Part shown: positions 53,939 through 64,000 of the stretch, piece after piece | Position numbering within the stretch: the first letter of the stretch is position 1 | How the letters are laid out: each line of letters starts with the position of its first letter | From: Lentisphaerota bacterium | GTDB taxonomy: Bacteria; Verrucomicrobiota; Lentisphaeria; Victivallales; Victivallaceae | Direction: 5' to 3' | Assembly (NCBI GenBank): GCA_015061625.1 | Contig: SUWG01000001.1 | Coordinates: 194,209 to 258,208, forward strand | Length of the DNA: 64,000 nucleotides | Translations under genes and position numbers: made by a program | The notes under the pieces: generated by a model | What the model saw: only the letters and a program-made list of their open reading frames with translations | Told to the model about the DNA's origin: nothing | Database searches by the model: none

Positions 53939-54597
53939 TTTTTCTCCTCCGTCTCTGCTTCATCACTGCCGACGGCTTCCTCACCATTATTCTGCCGTTC
54001 AAAAAATCCGGTCAGTTCCAGTGCGGCCTTTTCCATATCCAGCGTCAGCACGCCCACGCGCACCGTCAGATAAGAATATGCCAGATGGCAGGGAATGGAA
54101 GCAGTCAAACCCGCCGCCGTGGTCAGCAACGCCTGTGCCAGCGGGCCGCCGATGTCTCCGGCCGAAAAATATTCACTGGCCTGGATCGCTTCAAATGCTT
54201 CAAGCATCCCCAGCACCGTACCCAGCAGACCCAGCAGCAGAAATACATAACTCAACGTGCCGATCAGAGCGATGTGTCTTTCCAGTTTCGGCAACTCATC
54301 CATGGCGGCATCGTCGATCGCCACGCGGATATTGCTGTCACCGCGCTGATGCGCCAATATCCCGGCCGTCAGCAATCTTGCCACCGGCCCCGGCGTATTG
54401 TCGCACAAAGTCAACGCCTCGACGATACCATCGCGTTTAAGCACGTTGAAAAGTCCACGCATCAACTCCCTTACACTGATTTCGTCCCGGTGAAACTGAA
54501 ACACCTTGACCAGAAAAATAAACAACGCCAATACCGCACAGACCAGAATGACCCACATTACAGGTCCGCCATCATTCATCAACTTGAAAAAAAACAT
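53935..54597 (-). CDS. exbB: MotA/TolQ/ExbB proton channel family protein
   Basis: 220 residues with three membrane helices (PVMWVILVCAVLALFIFLV; LIGTLSYVFLLLGLLGTVLG; LLTTAAGLTASIPCHLAYSY) and a cytoplasmic loop between the first two, as in ExbB/TolQ. GTVLGMLEAFEAI and the Thr/Ala-rich third helix are family hallmarks. It forms the proton channel with ExbD. It starts 17 bases after the TPR gene. A Glu/Asp-rich tail is unusual. Confidence 0.88.
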   Translation of the reverse strand: MFFFKLMNDGGPVMWVILVCAVLALFIFLVKVFQFHRDEISVRELMRGLFNVLKRDGIVEALTLCDNTPGPVARLLTAGILAHQRGDSNIRVAIDDAAMDELPKLERHIALIGTLSYVFLLLGLLGTVLGMLEAFEAIQASEYFSAGDIGGPLAQALLTTAAGLTASIPCHLAYSYLTVRVGVLTLDMEKAALELTGFFERQNNGEEAVGSDEAETEEKK

Positions 54598-54614
54598 CTC
54601 GCTCTCTCCTGTCC

Positions 54615-57212
54615 CTATTTCTGAGTAAACTGCCTGCGGTAATTTTCCCGCATCACCGTCAGCGGTTCATTATTCTGCAACACCGATGCCAGTTGATCGA
54701 TCAGGCGCATTCCACGCTGAAATGCTCCTTCCATGCCGGTATCCACCATCAGCCGCAACGCCGCATCACAACTTCTCAAACACCATATTTCATCCGGATA
54801 TATATTCTGTGATCTCATATCCACCGCAGTATAAACCGCTCTTTCATAACAACTGCGGGCCTCTGCCGGTTTCCCGGCGTGTTCCAGGGCAACGCCATAT
54901 TTGTAAAACGCTTCCAGCCGGATCTGCATGAATTTACTCGAATTGGCCAACCGGGCAAAACGGGCGATACACTCCGTCAGCACCGCCGGATCGATCGGGG
55001 CCTTGCCCGCCAATTCACAATCCCCGGCACGCACCGCGGCGATATCCGACTGCAACGTACCCGGTTCGATCGCCGCCGCTTGCAGAAATGCCGCTTTGGC
55101 TTCCGTCAATTTGCCCTGACGGAAAAGTATTTCACCACTGCGGATGAAACTTTCCATCGCCAGAAACTTATCCTGCACCTCATGCAGTGAACTCAATATC
55201 CGCAACGCTTCATCCGCTTTGCCCGCCCGGTCAATGAATACCGCCCGGAACAACGCCGCTTCACGGGCATAAGCCGTGCCGGTAAAGTTGCGCTCCACTT
55301 TAAGCAGATCGGCGATCAATGCCTCATTACTGCCGCTGTTTTCCCGGCTCCTGCCCGCTTCCCGCAGAACCAGCACCGCAAATGCCGGGTGGACAGGATA
55401 TTTTTCCCGCAATATCCCGGCGGCTTCAGCCGCTTTGTCTTTCATGTCGGCCAACTCAAAAAGTTCCACCGCCACGAATAACGCTTCCGGAGATTTCTCA
55501 TATTCCGGATATCTCACTGCAAATGCCATGAATTCCGCCGCCGTATCCGCCGCCGGAAAACCATTGTCTTTATACGCCATCAACACCGCATTAAATGCCG
55601 CCGGCACTGCATATTCCGCCACCGGCAACGCCGCCGCTTCCTGAAAATACTGACGGGCCTGACGGTAAAGCATCGCATTGGCCATCAGTTGTCCCAGTTC
55701 CAATTTGGCTCTGGCGGCATATTCCGCCGTTTGGGAGTTGTTGAGCATCAGGGCAAATTCCCGGATCAATACCGGCTGATCGCGGCGGATGGCAAATTCC
55801 AGGATCAGATATGCCGTCTTTTCCGCTTCCCCGGTGCGCTTGGCCGCCACTGCGGCACTGTGAGCATTGCGCAACTCATTGAGGGCATCTTCCAAACGGT
55901 TGTTCGTTTCCAAAAATGCCGCATAACGGCACTGCCACCAATTACCCCTATCCGATTCATTGATCAACAGCCGGGTGAATTTTTCCAGCGAGGCGAAATC
56001 TTTGAGTTTTTCGGCGCAAACCACCGCATTGGCGGCCGCTTCCAGCCGCATGGCGGCAACTTCACCCTTGCTCCCGGCAGTATTATCCATCAGAAACACA
56101 TAAAGCTGCAACGCCTGCAAATAATATTCACCGCGATACAATGACCACGCCGTGTTGAAAACCACCGGCAACCGGTCATCCGCCTGCGGATAACTCCGGC
56201 AATAACTCTGTGCCGCAGCCACCGCCTGATCCGGAGCAAAAGACAGCAATCTGACCAGCAACTGCCGGTGCAGCTCCTGTTTCAACTCCGCTTCCCCGGC
56301 AAAATCCATCGCCTTGCCCAACAGATCCGCCGCAAAACGGTGGTCACTCTTTTCCCCGGCGACTTTGGCGGCCACGGAAAACAATTCCAGCAGTCTGGCG
56401 TGCGGAGTTTGCGGCAATTTTTCCACAAATGCAGTAAAATTGCGCTTGAATCCGGCGATTTCACCCGATTTGGCATCGGCTAAATAGGTGAGCAGTTCCA
56501 CATCCGTATCCCGCCAGTCGGCAGGCAGATTTTTCAGAATTTCCTGCGCTTCGCCGATCCGGTCAAGTTGAATGAGGGCGTAAACCGCCTCTCTGACCGC
56601 ATAACGCCGCCACGGTGAATCCGGCCGGATGGTCAACCGCCCTGCGATCCGGCAGACTTCCACCGCCTGCCCCGCCAGCATCGCATCACGCAACGCCCCG
56701 GTTTCCACTCCGTGCCACTGTTCGCCGATACGTCCGGCGATCCGGATAAACAGATCATACGCCTCCGCCGGACGCCCCGTATCCATATAGAGCATACCCA
56801 GACTGAAAAGCCGCGCATCTTCCATCACCGGATCGGTCGTGCGCATATCTTTCAACATATTTTCCGCCGCTTCGGTCTTGCCCTCTGCCGCCAGCAGATC
56901 GCCTTCCAAAGTGCCGGTGGAGCGCAACGGGCAACGGCGGCGGAACTCCGCCAGCAACGCCTTGGCTTTCGCCAATTCACCACTGCGCAAATATGCCGCA
57001 CCGAGATTCAATGCACAATCCGCCCAAACCTCAAGCCGGTCGTTGCGCAACGCTTCGGCCATGACACTCTCATAACAGGAGATCGCATTGGTGTAATCCC
57101 CCGCATAAAAAGCGGCATCACCCAGACGGCGGCCGGCAGATTCACCGGCAACCGTCCAACAGCCGGAAACCAGAACCGTTCCCAGGATGATCCGGTGCAG
57201 TGTATTTTTCAC
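54615..57212 (-). CDS. Large periplasmic TPR-repeat protein
   Basis: 865 residues. A signal peptide (RIILGTVLVSGCWTVAG) is followed by many degenerate tetratricopeptide-type helix pairs along the full length, for example DAAFYAGDYTNAISCYESVM, NTAWSLYRGEYYLQALQLYV and ALEHAGKPAEARSCYERAVY. It should be exported and act as a protein-binding scaffold. Large TPR proteins adjacent to ExbB/ExbD occur in several phyla, which suggests a link to TonB-type transport. It begins 10 bases after recA, so recA readthrough may help express it. Confidence 0.75.
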   Translation of the reverse strand: MKNTLHRIILGTVLVSGCWTVAGESAGRRLGDAAFYAGDYTNAISCYESVMAEALRNDRLEVWADCALNLGAAYLRSGELAKAKALLAEFRRRCPLRSTGTLEGDLLAAEGKTEAAENMLKDMRTTDPVMEDARLFSLGMLYMDTGRPAEAYDLFIRIAGRIGEQWHGVETGALRDAMLAGQAVEVCRIAGRLTIRPDSPWRRYAVREAVYALIQLDRIGEAQEILKNLPADWRDTDVELLTYLADAKSGEIAGFKRNFTAFVEKLPQTPHARLLELFSVAAKVAGEKSDHRFAADLLGKAMDFAGEAELKQELHRQLLVRLLSFAPDQAVAAAQSYCRSYPQADDRLPVVFNTAWSLYRGEYYLQALQLYVFLMDNTAGSKGEVAAMRLEAAANAVVCAEKLKDFASLEKFTRLLINESDRGNWWQCRYAAFLETNNRLEDALNELRNAHSAAVAAKRTGEAEKTAYLILEFAIRRDQPVLIREFALMLNNSQTAEYAARAKLELGQLMANAMLYRQARQYFQEAAALPVAEYAVPAAFNAVLMAYKDNGFPAADTAAEFMAFAVRYPEYEKSPEALFVAVELFELADMKDKAAEAAGILREKYPVHPAFAVLVLREAGRSRENSGSNEALIADLLKVERNFTGTAYAREAALFRAVFIDRAGKADEALRILSSLHEVQDKFLAMESFIRSGEILFRQGKLTEAKAAFLQAAAIEPGTLQSDIAAVRAGDCELAGKAPIDPAVLTECIARFARLANSSKFMQIRLEAFYKYGVALEHAGKPAEARSCYERAVYTAVDMRSQNIYPDEIWCLRSCDAALRLMVDTGMEGAFQRGMRLIDQLASVLQNNEPLTVMRENYRRQFTQK

Positions 57213-57222
57213 TTAAATATCC

Positions 57223-58287
57223 TCATTGAGCCGGAGTTTCAACTGCGGCACTATCTTTTTTCGGAGCGGCAGCCGCTTTGTCGGCGGCAATTTTTTCCTT
57301 GATGCGGTCAGAGATCTTCTGCTGCAATTCCGGGTTATCCGCCAACACCTGTTTGGTCTGATCCCGGCCCTGACCGAGCTGCTCGCCATCAAAACTGAAC
57401 CAGGAACCGCGCTTCTCGATGATGCCCATATCCGTGGCCACATCCAGCACTGAACCGGTCTTGCTGATACCCTCATTATACATGATATCGAATTCCGCCA
57501 CTTTGAATGGCGGTGCCATCTTGTTCTTGATGACCTTGACTCTCGCCCGGTTGCCGGTGACCGTATCGCCGACTTTGATCGCCGTGGATTTGCGGATATC
57601 CATACGCACTGACGCATAGAACTTCAATGCATTACCGCCGGGAGTCGTTTCCGGATTGCCGTACATCACCCCGATCTTTTCCCGGATCTGGTTGGTGAAA
57701 ATCACACAGGTCTTGCTCCGGCTGGCCGCACCGGTGATCTTGCGCAACGCCTGGGACATCAAACGCGCCTGCAAACCGACGTGGGAATCACCCATCTGGC
57801 CCTCGATCTCCGCTCTGGGAACCAGAGCCGCCACCGAATCCACCACCAGCACATCCAAAGCATTACTGCGGATCAGGGCATCGACGATATTGAGCGCATC
57901 TTCGCCGCAGTCGGGCTGGGAAACGACCAGTTTATCCACATTCACCCCGATCTTCTGCGCATAAGCCGGATCAAGGGCGTGTTCAACGTCGATGATCGCC
58001 GCATGGCCGCCGGCGGCCTGGGCATTGGCGATGACGTGCAGACACAAGGTGGTCTTACCGCTGGATTCCGGACCGAAAATTTCCACGATCCTGCCCTTGG
58101 GCAAACCGTAGATGCCCAGTGCCAGATCCAGTGCCATACTGCCGGTGCTGATCACCGGCACGTCGGTAACGGCGGCATCCTCGCCGAGGCGCATGATCGA
58201 ACCTTTACCGAACTCCTTTTCGATCTGGCTGATAACCAGTGAAAGACTCTTTTCCTTATCCACTGCGGGAATATCTTTTTCTGCCAT
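57223..58287 (-). CDS. recA: Recombinase RecA
   Basis: 354 residues, standard length. Walker [15 protein letters not shown], Walker [12 protein letters not shown], loop L1 [17 protein letters not shown], loop L2 [20 protein letters not shown] and the C-terminal Lys/Ala-rich tail. It forms filaments on single-stranded DNA for homologous recombination and triggers the SOS response. I see no clear LexA box in the 23 bases between gyrB and recA, so it may be transcribed from the gyrB promoter. Confidence 0.97.
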   Translation of the reverse strand: MAEKDIPAVDKEKSLSLVISQIEKEFGKGSIMRLGEDAAVTDVPVISTGSMALDLALGIYGLPKGRIVEIFGPESSGKTTLCLHVIANAQAAGGHAAIIDVEHALDPAYAQKIGVNVDKLVVSQPDCGEDALNIVDALIRSNALDVLVVDSVAALVPRAEIEGQMGDSHVGLQARLMSQALRKITGAASRSKTCVIFTNQIREKIGVMYGNPETTPGGNALKFYASVRMDIRKSTAIKVGDTVTGNRARVKVIKNKMAPPFKVAEFDIMYNEGISKTGSVLDVATDMGIIEKRGSWFSFDGEQLGQGRDQTKQVLADNPELQQKISDRIKEKIAADKAAAAPKKDSAAVETPAQ

Positions 58288-58310
58288 AATATTTTATCCT
58301 TAAATTTTCA

Positions 58311-60791
<2,481 letters not shown>

Positions 60792-60813
60792 TTAAAAATT
60801 TTTACTCGCCCTT

Positions 60814-60842
60814 ACAATACACCTTTCCGGGGTAAAATTCAA
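60814..60842 (-). promoter_or_regulatory. Promoter of gyrB
   Basis: Minus strand TTGAAT (60837-60842), 17 bp, TATTGT (60814-60819), about 53 bases before the start codon. Confidence 0.5.
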
Positions 60843-60884
60843 GCCCTTTTTCTCTTTAGAGAAAAGAATACTGCAAAAAAAACT

Positions 60885-61037
60885 CCGGCGGCGATTCGTG
60901 GCCGATCTCTTGTCAAACCGTCGGACTCAAATTCGGTCGAGTACACAGTACACCTTGTCCGCCGGAGCCTTGGCGAAGGCGGATCCCTCATATCGCTCCT
61001 TGCAAAACCCGACATTGCCTCGCAATCCATCCGCCGG
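60885..61037 (-). repeat. Dispersed hairpin element, copy G (diverged, longer)
   Basis: Bounded by CCGGCGG and CCGCCGG. It carries the conserved CTCTTGTCAAACC, GGTCGAGTACACAGTACACC and CCTCGCAATCCATCC strings in inverted orientation, but the upper arm is about 30 bases longer than in other copies. Confidence 0.7.
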
Positions 61038-61045
61038 GTGTGGTG

Positions 61046-61102
61046 GAGCGGGCCGGTGAGCGGCCTGACGGCCTTGACAGGGGCTGCGCCCCCGTACCCC
61101 CC
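61046..61102 (-). repeat. GGGGTAyGGGG two-hairpin module, inverted copy
   Basis: On the minus strand GGGGGGTACGGGGGC, CAGCCCC, then TGTCAAGGCC and GGCC-type return, as in the copies at 26666 and 26751. Tandem 9-base TACGGACAA units follow at 61105-61130. Confidence 0.6.
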
Positions 61103-61160
61103 TGTACGGACAATACGGACAATACGGATACTAACAGCAAGCCGCATAAGGTCGTCTTTG

Positions 61161-61612
61161 TCACGGGAAACCGCGCAGACCGCAGTCGAATGCACTTTTG
61201 CGGAGCAAAAGCCGCCGCAACAATAGTTGCAAGGATGAGCAAGCGGTCGAGCAATAGCCGGCATGTGCAGTGGAAAGGCCGCCCAGGCAAGCCGTAAGGC
61301 GAAGCCGCTTGACGACCGGCAAAGCCGGTCTGGCGGCCGCCCCACGGAATCGACGGCGTTACTTCATAAAGGAATTCACGCCCGGAGCATCTCTTTGTCA
61401 CGGGAAATCTCCGGCAAAAGGTGGGGAGTTTGAGGGGAGGAAAAGGCGTTAGCGTTTGCCTCCCCTCAAGCGAACAAGAGCATATAACCGCTCCACCGGC
61501 TTATAAGCGGCAACAATACCGGTGCAGGCTCGCGGCTCGCTTGCGCTCGATATGCGCCCGGTACGGATAGGTACGGAGTTGTACGGATAAGTACGGAGCA
61601 ACGCCAGCCGGG
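61161..61612 (+). repeat. Left copy of a ~450 bp inverted repeat flanking the epimerase/thioredoxin genes
   Basis: From TCACGGGAAACCGCGCAG to the decamer tract and CGCCAGCCGGG. The reverse complement recurs at 63455-64000 with high similarity; shared stretches include GGCATGTGCAGTGGAAAGGC (one difference), CGGCCGCCCCACGGA and GAGCATCTCTTTGTCACGGG. Decamers GTACGGATAr are repeated at 61561-61600. No credible gene lies within. Confidence 0.85.
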
Positions 61613-61630
61613 AAATGCCCCTGCCAGCTA

Positions 61631-61667
61631 TCCGTTAATTACCGTTAATTACCGTTTGTTACCGTTG
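61631..61667. repeat. Tandem decamer repeat
   Basis: Units ACCGTTAATT, ACCGTTAATT, ACCGTTTGTT and ACCGTTGAGC, period 10. Confidence 0.7.
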
Positions 61668-61688
61668 AGCCGAAACACCACGCGGCTG

Positions 61689-61812
61689 ACGGCGGATGCA
61701 GTGCGTGGCAAGGTCGAAGTCAAACAGAGGCAACGGCGAGGGAGCATACTATGTATGTGACCGAGCCGGTGTCCGATAGTTTGACAAGAGATTGCCCGCA
61801 ATGCGCCACCGT
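61689..61812 (+). repeat. Dispersed hairpin element, copy H
   Basis: Outer ACGGCGG/CCACCGT, inner arms GTCAAAC and GTTTGAC, upper arm ACGGC/CCGGT-type, tip CATACTATGTATG instead of GTACTATGTAC: the tip stem has changed on both sides. It ends 2 bases before the stop codon of the epimerase gene. Confidence 0.85.
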
Positions 61813-61814
61813 AA

Positions 61815-62993
61815 TTACTTCATATCCTTGAGCAGCTGTGCAGCAAAGAGTACGCCGCGCGGCACATGGAAGAAAGTTTTCCACTTGCCGCCTTTAAGAG
61901 TGTGGGTGACTTCGCCGCGGCGGTTGCAGTAGGCGAACCATTCACCGTATTCCGGATCGGGGAAGTGGTTCCAGGTATATTCATCGACCTTTTGGAACCA
62001 GTCGGCGAATTTGGCATCTCCGGTGGCTTTGTAAGCGTGCAGACAGGCCAGAGTGGCTTCGTTATGCACCCACCAGAGTTTCATATCGTGCTGAAGTTCC
62101 AAATGGGGTTTGCCCAGCGCATCCATGAAGTAGAAAATGCCGCCGTATTCCTTATCCCAGCCGAAGTCAAGCGTATTGGAAATGATCTTGGTGATCGCAG
62201 CGATTTTTTCTTCCGAACCGGGGACATCTTTGAGATAATTGAGCAGAAACCACATTGCTTCAAGCACATGGCCGGGATTCATCTGGCGGCCGATACTGCT
62301 TTCCAGATCCGGCTTATCGCCATCGACGGGCATATTTTCAAAGACCAGACCGAAATCTTTGCTGTAGAATTTGTTAAGCACCATATCCACAGCGATATCC
62401 ATGGCAGAATCAAATTCGTTGCTGCCCAGACTTTCTTTCATGATAAGCCCCAGATTGGCCATCATCATATACTGGCCCAGTGAGAGGTAGGCGGTCTTAC
62501 CGGCAAGCGACTTATTCCACTGCAAAGCGGCATTGGTACTTTTGGCGCGTTCCAGATAGTTATTCATCGCTTCGACGGCGGCATCGGCATAGATTTTTTC
62601 GCCGGTGACCTGATAGAGTTTGGCCCCGCCCATAGCGGCAAAGCAGTCGGAAAAGAGGCTGTAAGGAGCCATCGCCGGCACGCCCTGACGGTTGAGAGCG
62701 AAGTAATATCTGCCTTTTTCATCCCGGCCGTTTTTGTAGAGGAAGTCGAAACCCTGTTTGGCGATGTCGATATAGGAATCTTTTTTGTAACCGGCCAGAT
62801 AGATTTCAGCGAACATATAGACGATGCGCCACTGCATCCACATATATTTGGTCGTATCGTAGACCGAACCGTCACGGTCAAGACTGGTGAAGTAACCGCC
62901 GAATTCTTTATCGACACAGTTTTTCTCCCAGAAAGGGATCACGGAGTTGACCAGTTCGTTTTCATACTTTTCACAATATGCCTGCCAATTCAT
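61815..62993 (-). CDS. AGE-family epimerase (N-acylglucosamine 2-epimerase / cellobiose 2-epimerase-like)
   Basis: 392 residues, an (alpha/alpha)6 barrel. Typical signatures are CVDKEFGGYFTSLDRDGS, KYMWMQWRIVYMFAEIY, GRQMNPGHVLEAMWFLL with a catalytic His, and LWWVHNEATLACLHAY with a second His. Family members epimerise GlcNAc/ManNAc, cellobiose or mannose at C2; the substrate here is open, and the absence of nearby sialic-acid genes argues mildly against GlcNAc. No signal peptide. It lies divergent from a thioredoxin gene, and a hairpin element abuts its stop. Confidence 0.88.
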   Translation of the reverse strand: MNWQAYCEKYENELVNSVIPFWEKNCVDKEFGGYFTSLDRDGSVYDTTKYMWMQWRIVYMFAEIYLAGYKKDSYIDIAKQGFDFLYKNGRDEKGRYYFALNRQGVPAMAPYSLFSDCFAAMGGAKLYQVTGEKIYADAAVEAMNNYLERAKSTNAALQWNKSLAGKTAYLSLGQYMMMANLGLIMKESLGSNEFDSAMDIAVDMVLNKFYSKDFGLVFENMPVDGDKPDLESSIGRQMNPGHVLEAMWFLLNYLKDVPGSEEKIAAITKIISNTLDFGWDKEYGGIFYFMDALGKPHLELQHDMKLWWVHNEATLACLHAYKATGDAKFADWFQKVDEYTWNHFPDPEYGEWFAYCNRRGEVTHTLKGGKWKTFFHVPRGVLFAAQLLKDMK

Positions 62994-63041
62994 AAGTCAA
63001 AATACCTTTCATGTTATGACTCTGGTGAACGTATCCGGCAT

Positions 63042-63100
63042 ACTATATCACCATTTGCCGGGCAATGCAACTTGATTTTTGTAATAAAGAAGATTATATT
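63042..63100. promoter_or_regulatory. Back-to-back promoters of the epimerase and thioredoxin genes
   Basis: Minus strand: TTGCAT (63065-63070), 17 bp, TATAGT (63042-63047). Plus strand: TTGATT (63072-63077), 17 bp, TATATT (63095-63100). The two -35 boxes are one base apart, so polymerases should exclude each other. Confidence 0.7.
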
Positions 63101-63124
63101 GATAAACGGAAAGGAGAATTCTCT

Positions 63125-63439
63125 ATGGATATCATCGAACTCAACCCTGAAAGTTTCAAAGCGATACTGCTCAAACCCGCCGCGTTGATCGATTTTTACG
63201 CTCCGTGGTGCGGCCCATGCCGCAATATGGCACGGGAACTGGAAAAGTTTGCGGCAGATCATCCGGAAATCGCCATCGGCAAAGTGAATATCGAAAGTGA
63301 GGAAAATAAAGAACTTGCCGCCACTTTTGATGTTTCCACGATACCGTCGATCTTCTTTTTCCGCAACGGTCAACTGGTCAAACACGTCACCGGATTTTTC
63401 AGCCGCACTGCCTTGGCCGATGAATTGCTCCGGCAGTGA
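63125..63439 (+). CDS. trxA: Thioredoxin
   Basis: 104 residues from the ATG at 63125 (AAAGGAGAA upstream). The active site is FYAPWCGPCRNMARELEKFA, and the cis-Pro loop STIPSIFFFRNGQ is in place. It is a cytoplasmic disulfide reductase. No thioredoxin reductase gene is next to it. The right inverted repeat begins 15 bases after the stop. Confidence 0.95.
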   Translation: MDIIELNPESFKAILLKPAALIDFYAPWCGPCRNMARELEKFAADHPEIAIGKVNIESEENKELAATFDVSTIPSIFFFRNGQLVKHVTGFFSRTALADELLRQ

Positions 63440-63454
63440 TTTGGTAGTGTCTTT

Positions 63455-64000
63455 CCCCGGCTGGCGTTGCTCCGTACTCATCCGTACTCATCCGTACTTA
63501 TCCGTACCGGGCATACATCGAGCGTAAGCGAGGTGCATATTGTTGCCGTTAATTAGCCGGTGGAGCGTTTATATGCTCTTGTGCGTAGTGGGGAGGGACA
63601 CGCTTCGCCTTTCCCTCCCCACTCCCCACCTTTTGCCGGAGATTTCCCGTGACAAAGAGATGCTCCGGGCGTGATTTCCCCTCGGAAGTAACGCCGTCGA
63701 CTCCGTGGGGCGGCCGCCAGACCGGCAAAGCCGGTCGTCAAACGGCTTCGCCTTACGGCTCGCCTGGGCGGCCTTTCCACTGCGCATGCCGGCTATTGCT
63801 CGCCCGCTGGCTCATCCTCGCAACTATTGTTGCGTCGGCTTTTACTTTACCTTGTTGGCAATCTCTTGCCAAGTCATCGGTCGTCAACTCGGTCGAGTAC
63901 GGTCGTACACTCCCTCGTTGCCGCCTTGACTTGGCTTCGACCTTGCCTCACAATGCAAAGTAAAAGTGCATTCGACTGCGGTCTGCGCGGTTTCCCGTGA
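63455..64000 (-). repeat. Right copy of the inverted repeat, interrupted by a hairpin element (runs off the window)
   Basis: Reverse complement of 61161-61612, starting with CCCCGGCTGGCGTTGC and decamers TCCGTACTCA (63471-63510), and continuing to the window end at GGTTTCCCGTGA. Differences from the left copy are mainly substitutions, short length changes in the GC-rich middle, and the hairpin element at 63849-63956. Confidence 0.85.
63839..63966 (-). repeat. Dispersed hairpin element, copy I, inside a palindrome
   Basis: CTTTTACTTT (63839-63848) and AAAGTAAAAG (63957-63966) are perfect arms around the element core (63849-63956), which has arms GCCAAGTC/GACTTGGC and tip GTACGGTCGTAC. In the left inverted repeat the same place is a small hairpin, CTTTTGC-GGA-GCAAAAG (61195-61211), with no element. 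Confidence 0.85.

Noticed and set aside
61561..61667. Decamer tracts as a possible CRISPR or origin-iteron array
   Set aside because: Units are only 10 bp with no spacers, and no cas or replication-initiation gene is near; they are treated as simple tandem repeats.
61270..63780. Similar open frames in both large inverted repeats (61270-61452 plus, 63553-63780 minus), starting MERPPR
   Set aside because: They share sequence only because the repeats do. They are short, Arg/Ala/Pro-rich, lack a ribosome-binding site and have unrelated ends; the DNA looks structured rather than coding.

Overview
ORGANISM. The window is chromosomal DNA of a Gram-negative bacterium: it has an RND efflux pump with a lipoprotein adaptor, MreC/MreD/PBP2, an ExbB/ExbD/TonB-like set and several lipoboxes. 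A rubrerythrin beside a Fur/PerR-type regulator suggests an anaerobe with peroxide defence. The mix of an H-X9-DG-like lipoprotein, a BspA-like leucine-rich protein, a GH78-like glycosidase, fused shikimate genes and long repeat-filled intergenic regions fits the PVC superphylum. Lentisphaerota (Victivallis-like) is my best guess; it is inference, since no rRNA is present.

LAYOUT. 0-6 kb: oxidoreductase (cut by the edge), lipoprotein, kinase-fold protein, HAD hydrolase, alpha-L-rhamnosidase-like enzyme. 5.6-11.3 kb: housekeeping run exonuclease - unknown - nadC - ruvA - small unknown - priA. 11.3-14.2 kb: repeat-rich spacer and a BspA-like surface protein. 14.4-20.2 kb: icd, DUF815-type ATPase, mreC-mreD-mrdA. 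20.1-26 kb (minus strand): MATE and RND efflux. 26-28.8 kb: small secreted protein, rubrerythrin/PerR operon, Sel1-repeat protein. 28.9-31.5 kb: a single-chain AroB-TyrA-AroK fusion. 31.6-34.3 kb: AT-rich type II restriction-modification island with a controller protein. 34.4-40 kb: nusA-infB-rbfA-nrnA-nfo. 40-42.7 kb: clpB. 42.9-46.3 kb: rRNA methyltransferase - aroF1 - aroQ - aroA. 46.4-48.6 kb: sugar dehydrogenase and class II aldolase. 48.7-51.2 kb: a Phe-codon attenuator, aroF2 and pheA. 52-60.8 kb (minus strand): gyrB, recA, TPR protein, exbB, exbD, tonB-like, zinc-ribbon protein, lipoprotein. 61-64 kb: AGE-family epimerase and thioredoxin between two large inverted repeats.

HOW THE PARTS WORK TOGETHER. 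Much of aromatic amino-acid synthesis is here in three loci: steps 2 and 5 of the shikimate pathway fused to prephenate dehydrogenase; DAHP synthase + chorismate mutase + EPSP synthase; and DAHP synthase + chorismate mutase/prephenate dehydratase behind a classical ribosome-stalling attenuator (Phe/Tyr-rich 32-residue leader peptide, three mutually exclusive stems, terminator). The two DAHP synthases share a nearly identical catalytic core but have different N-terminal regulatory domains.

NON-CODING STRUCTURE. The most unusual content lies between genes. A family of about 110-150 bp imperfect hairpins occurs nine times, with compensatory changes in its stems, conserved internal-loop sequence and interchangeable outer arms. 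One copy sits in the loop of a small palindrome that is empty in a homologous repeat 2.7 kb away. A second family consists of short hairpins joined by a CTTCAC spacer. Many promoters share TTGnnn - 17 bp - TATATT. No rRNA, tRNA, CRISPR array or transposase gene was recognised.
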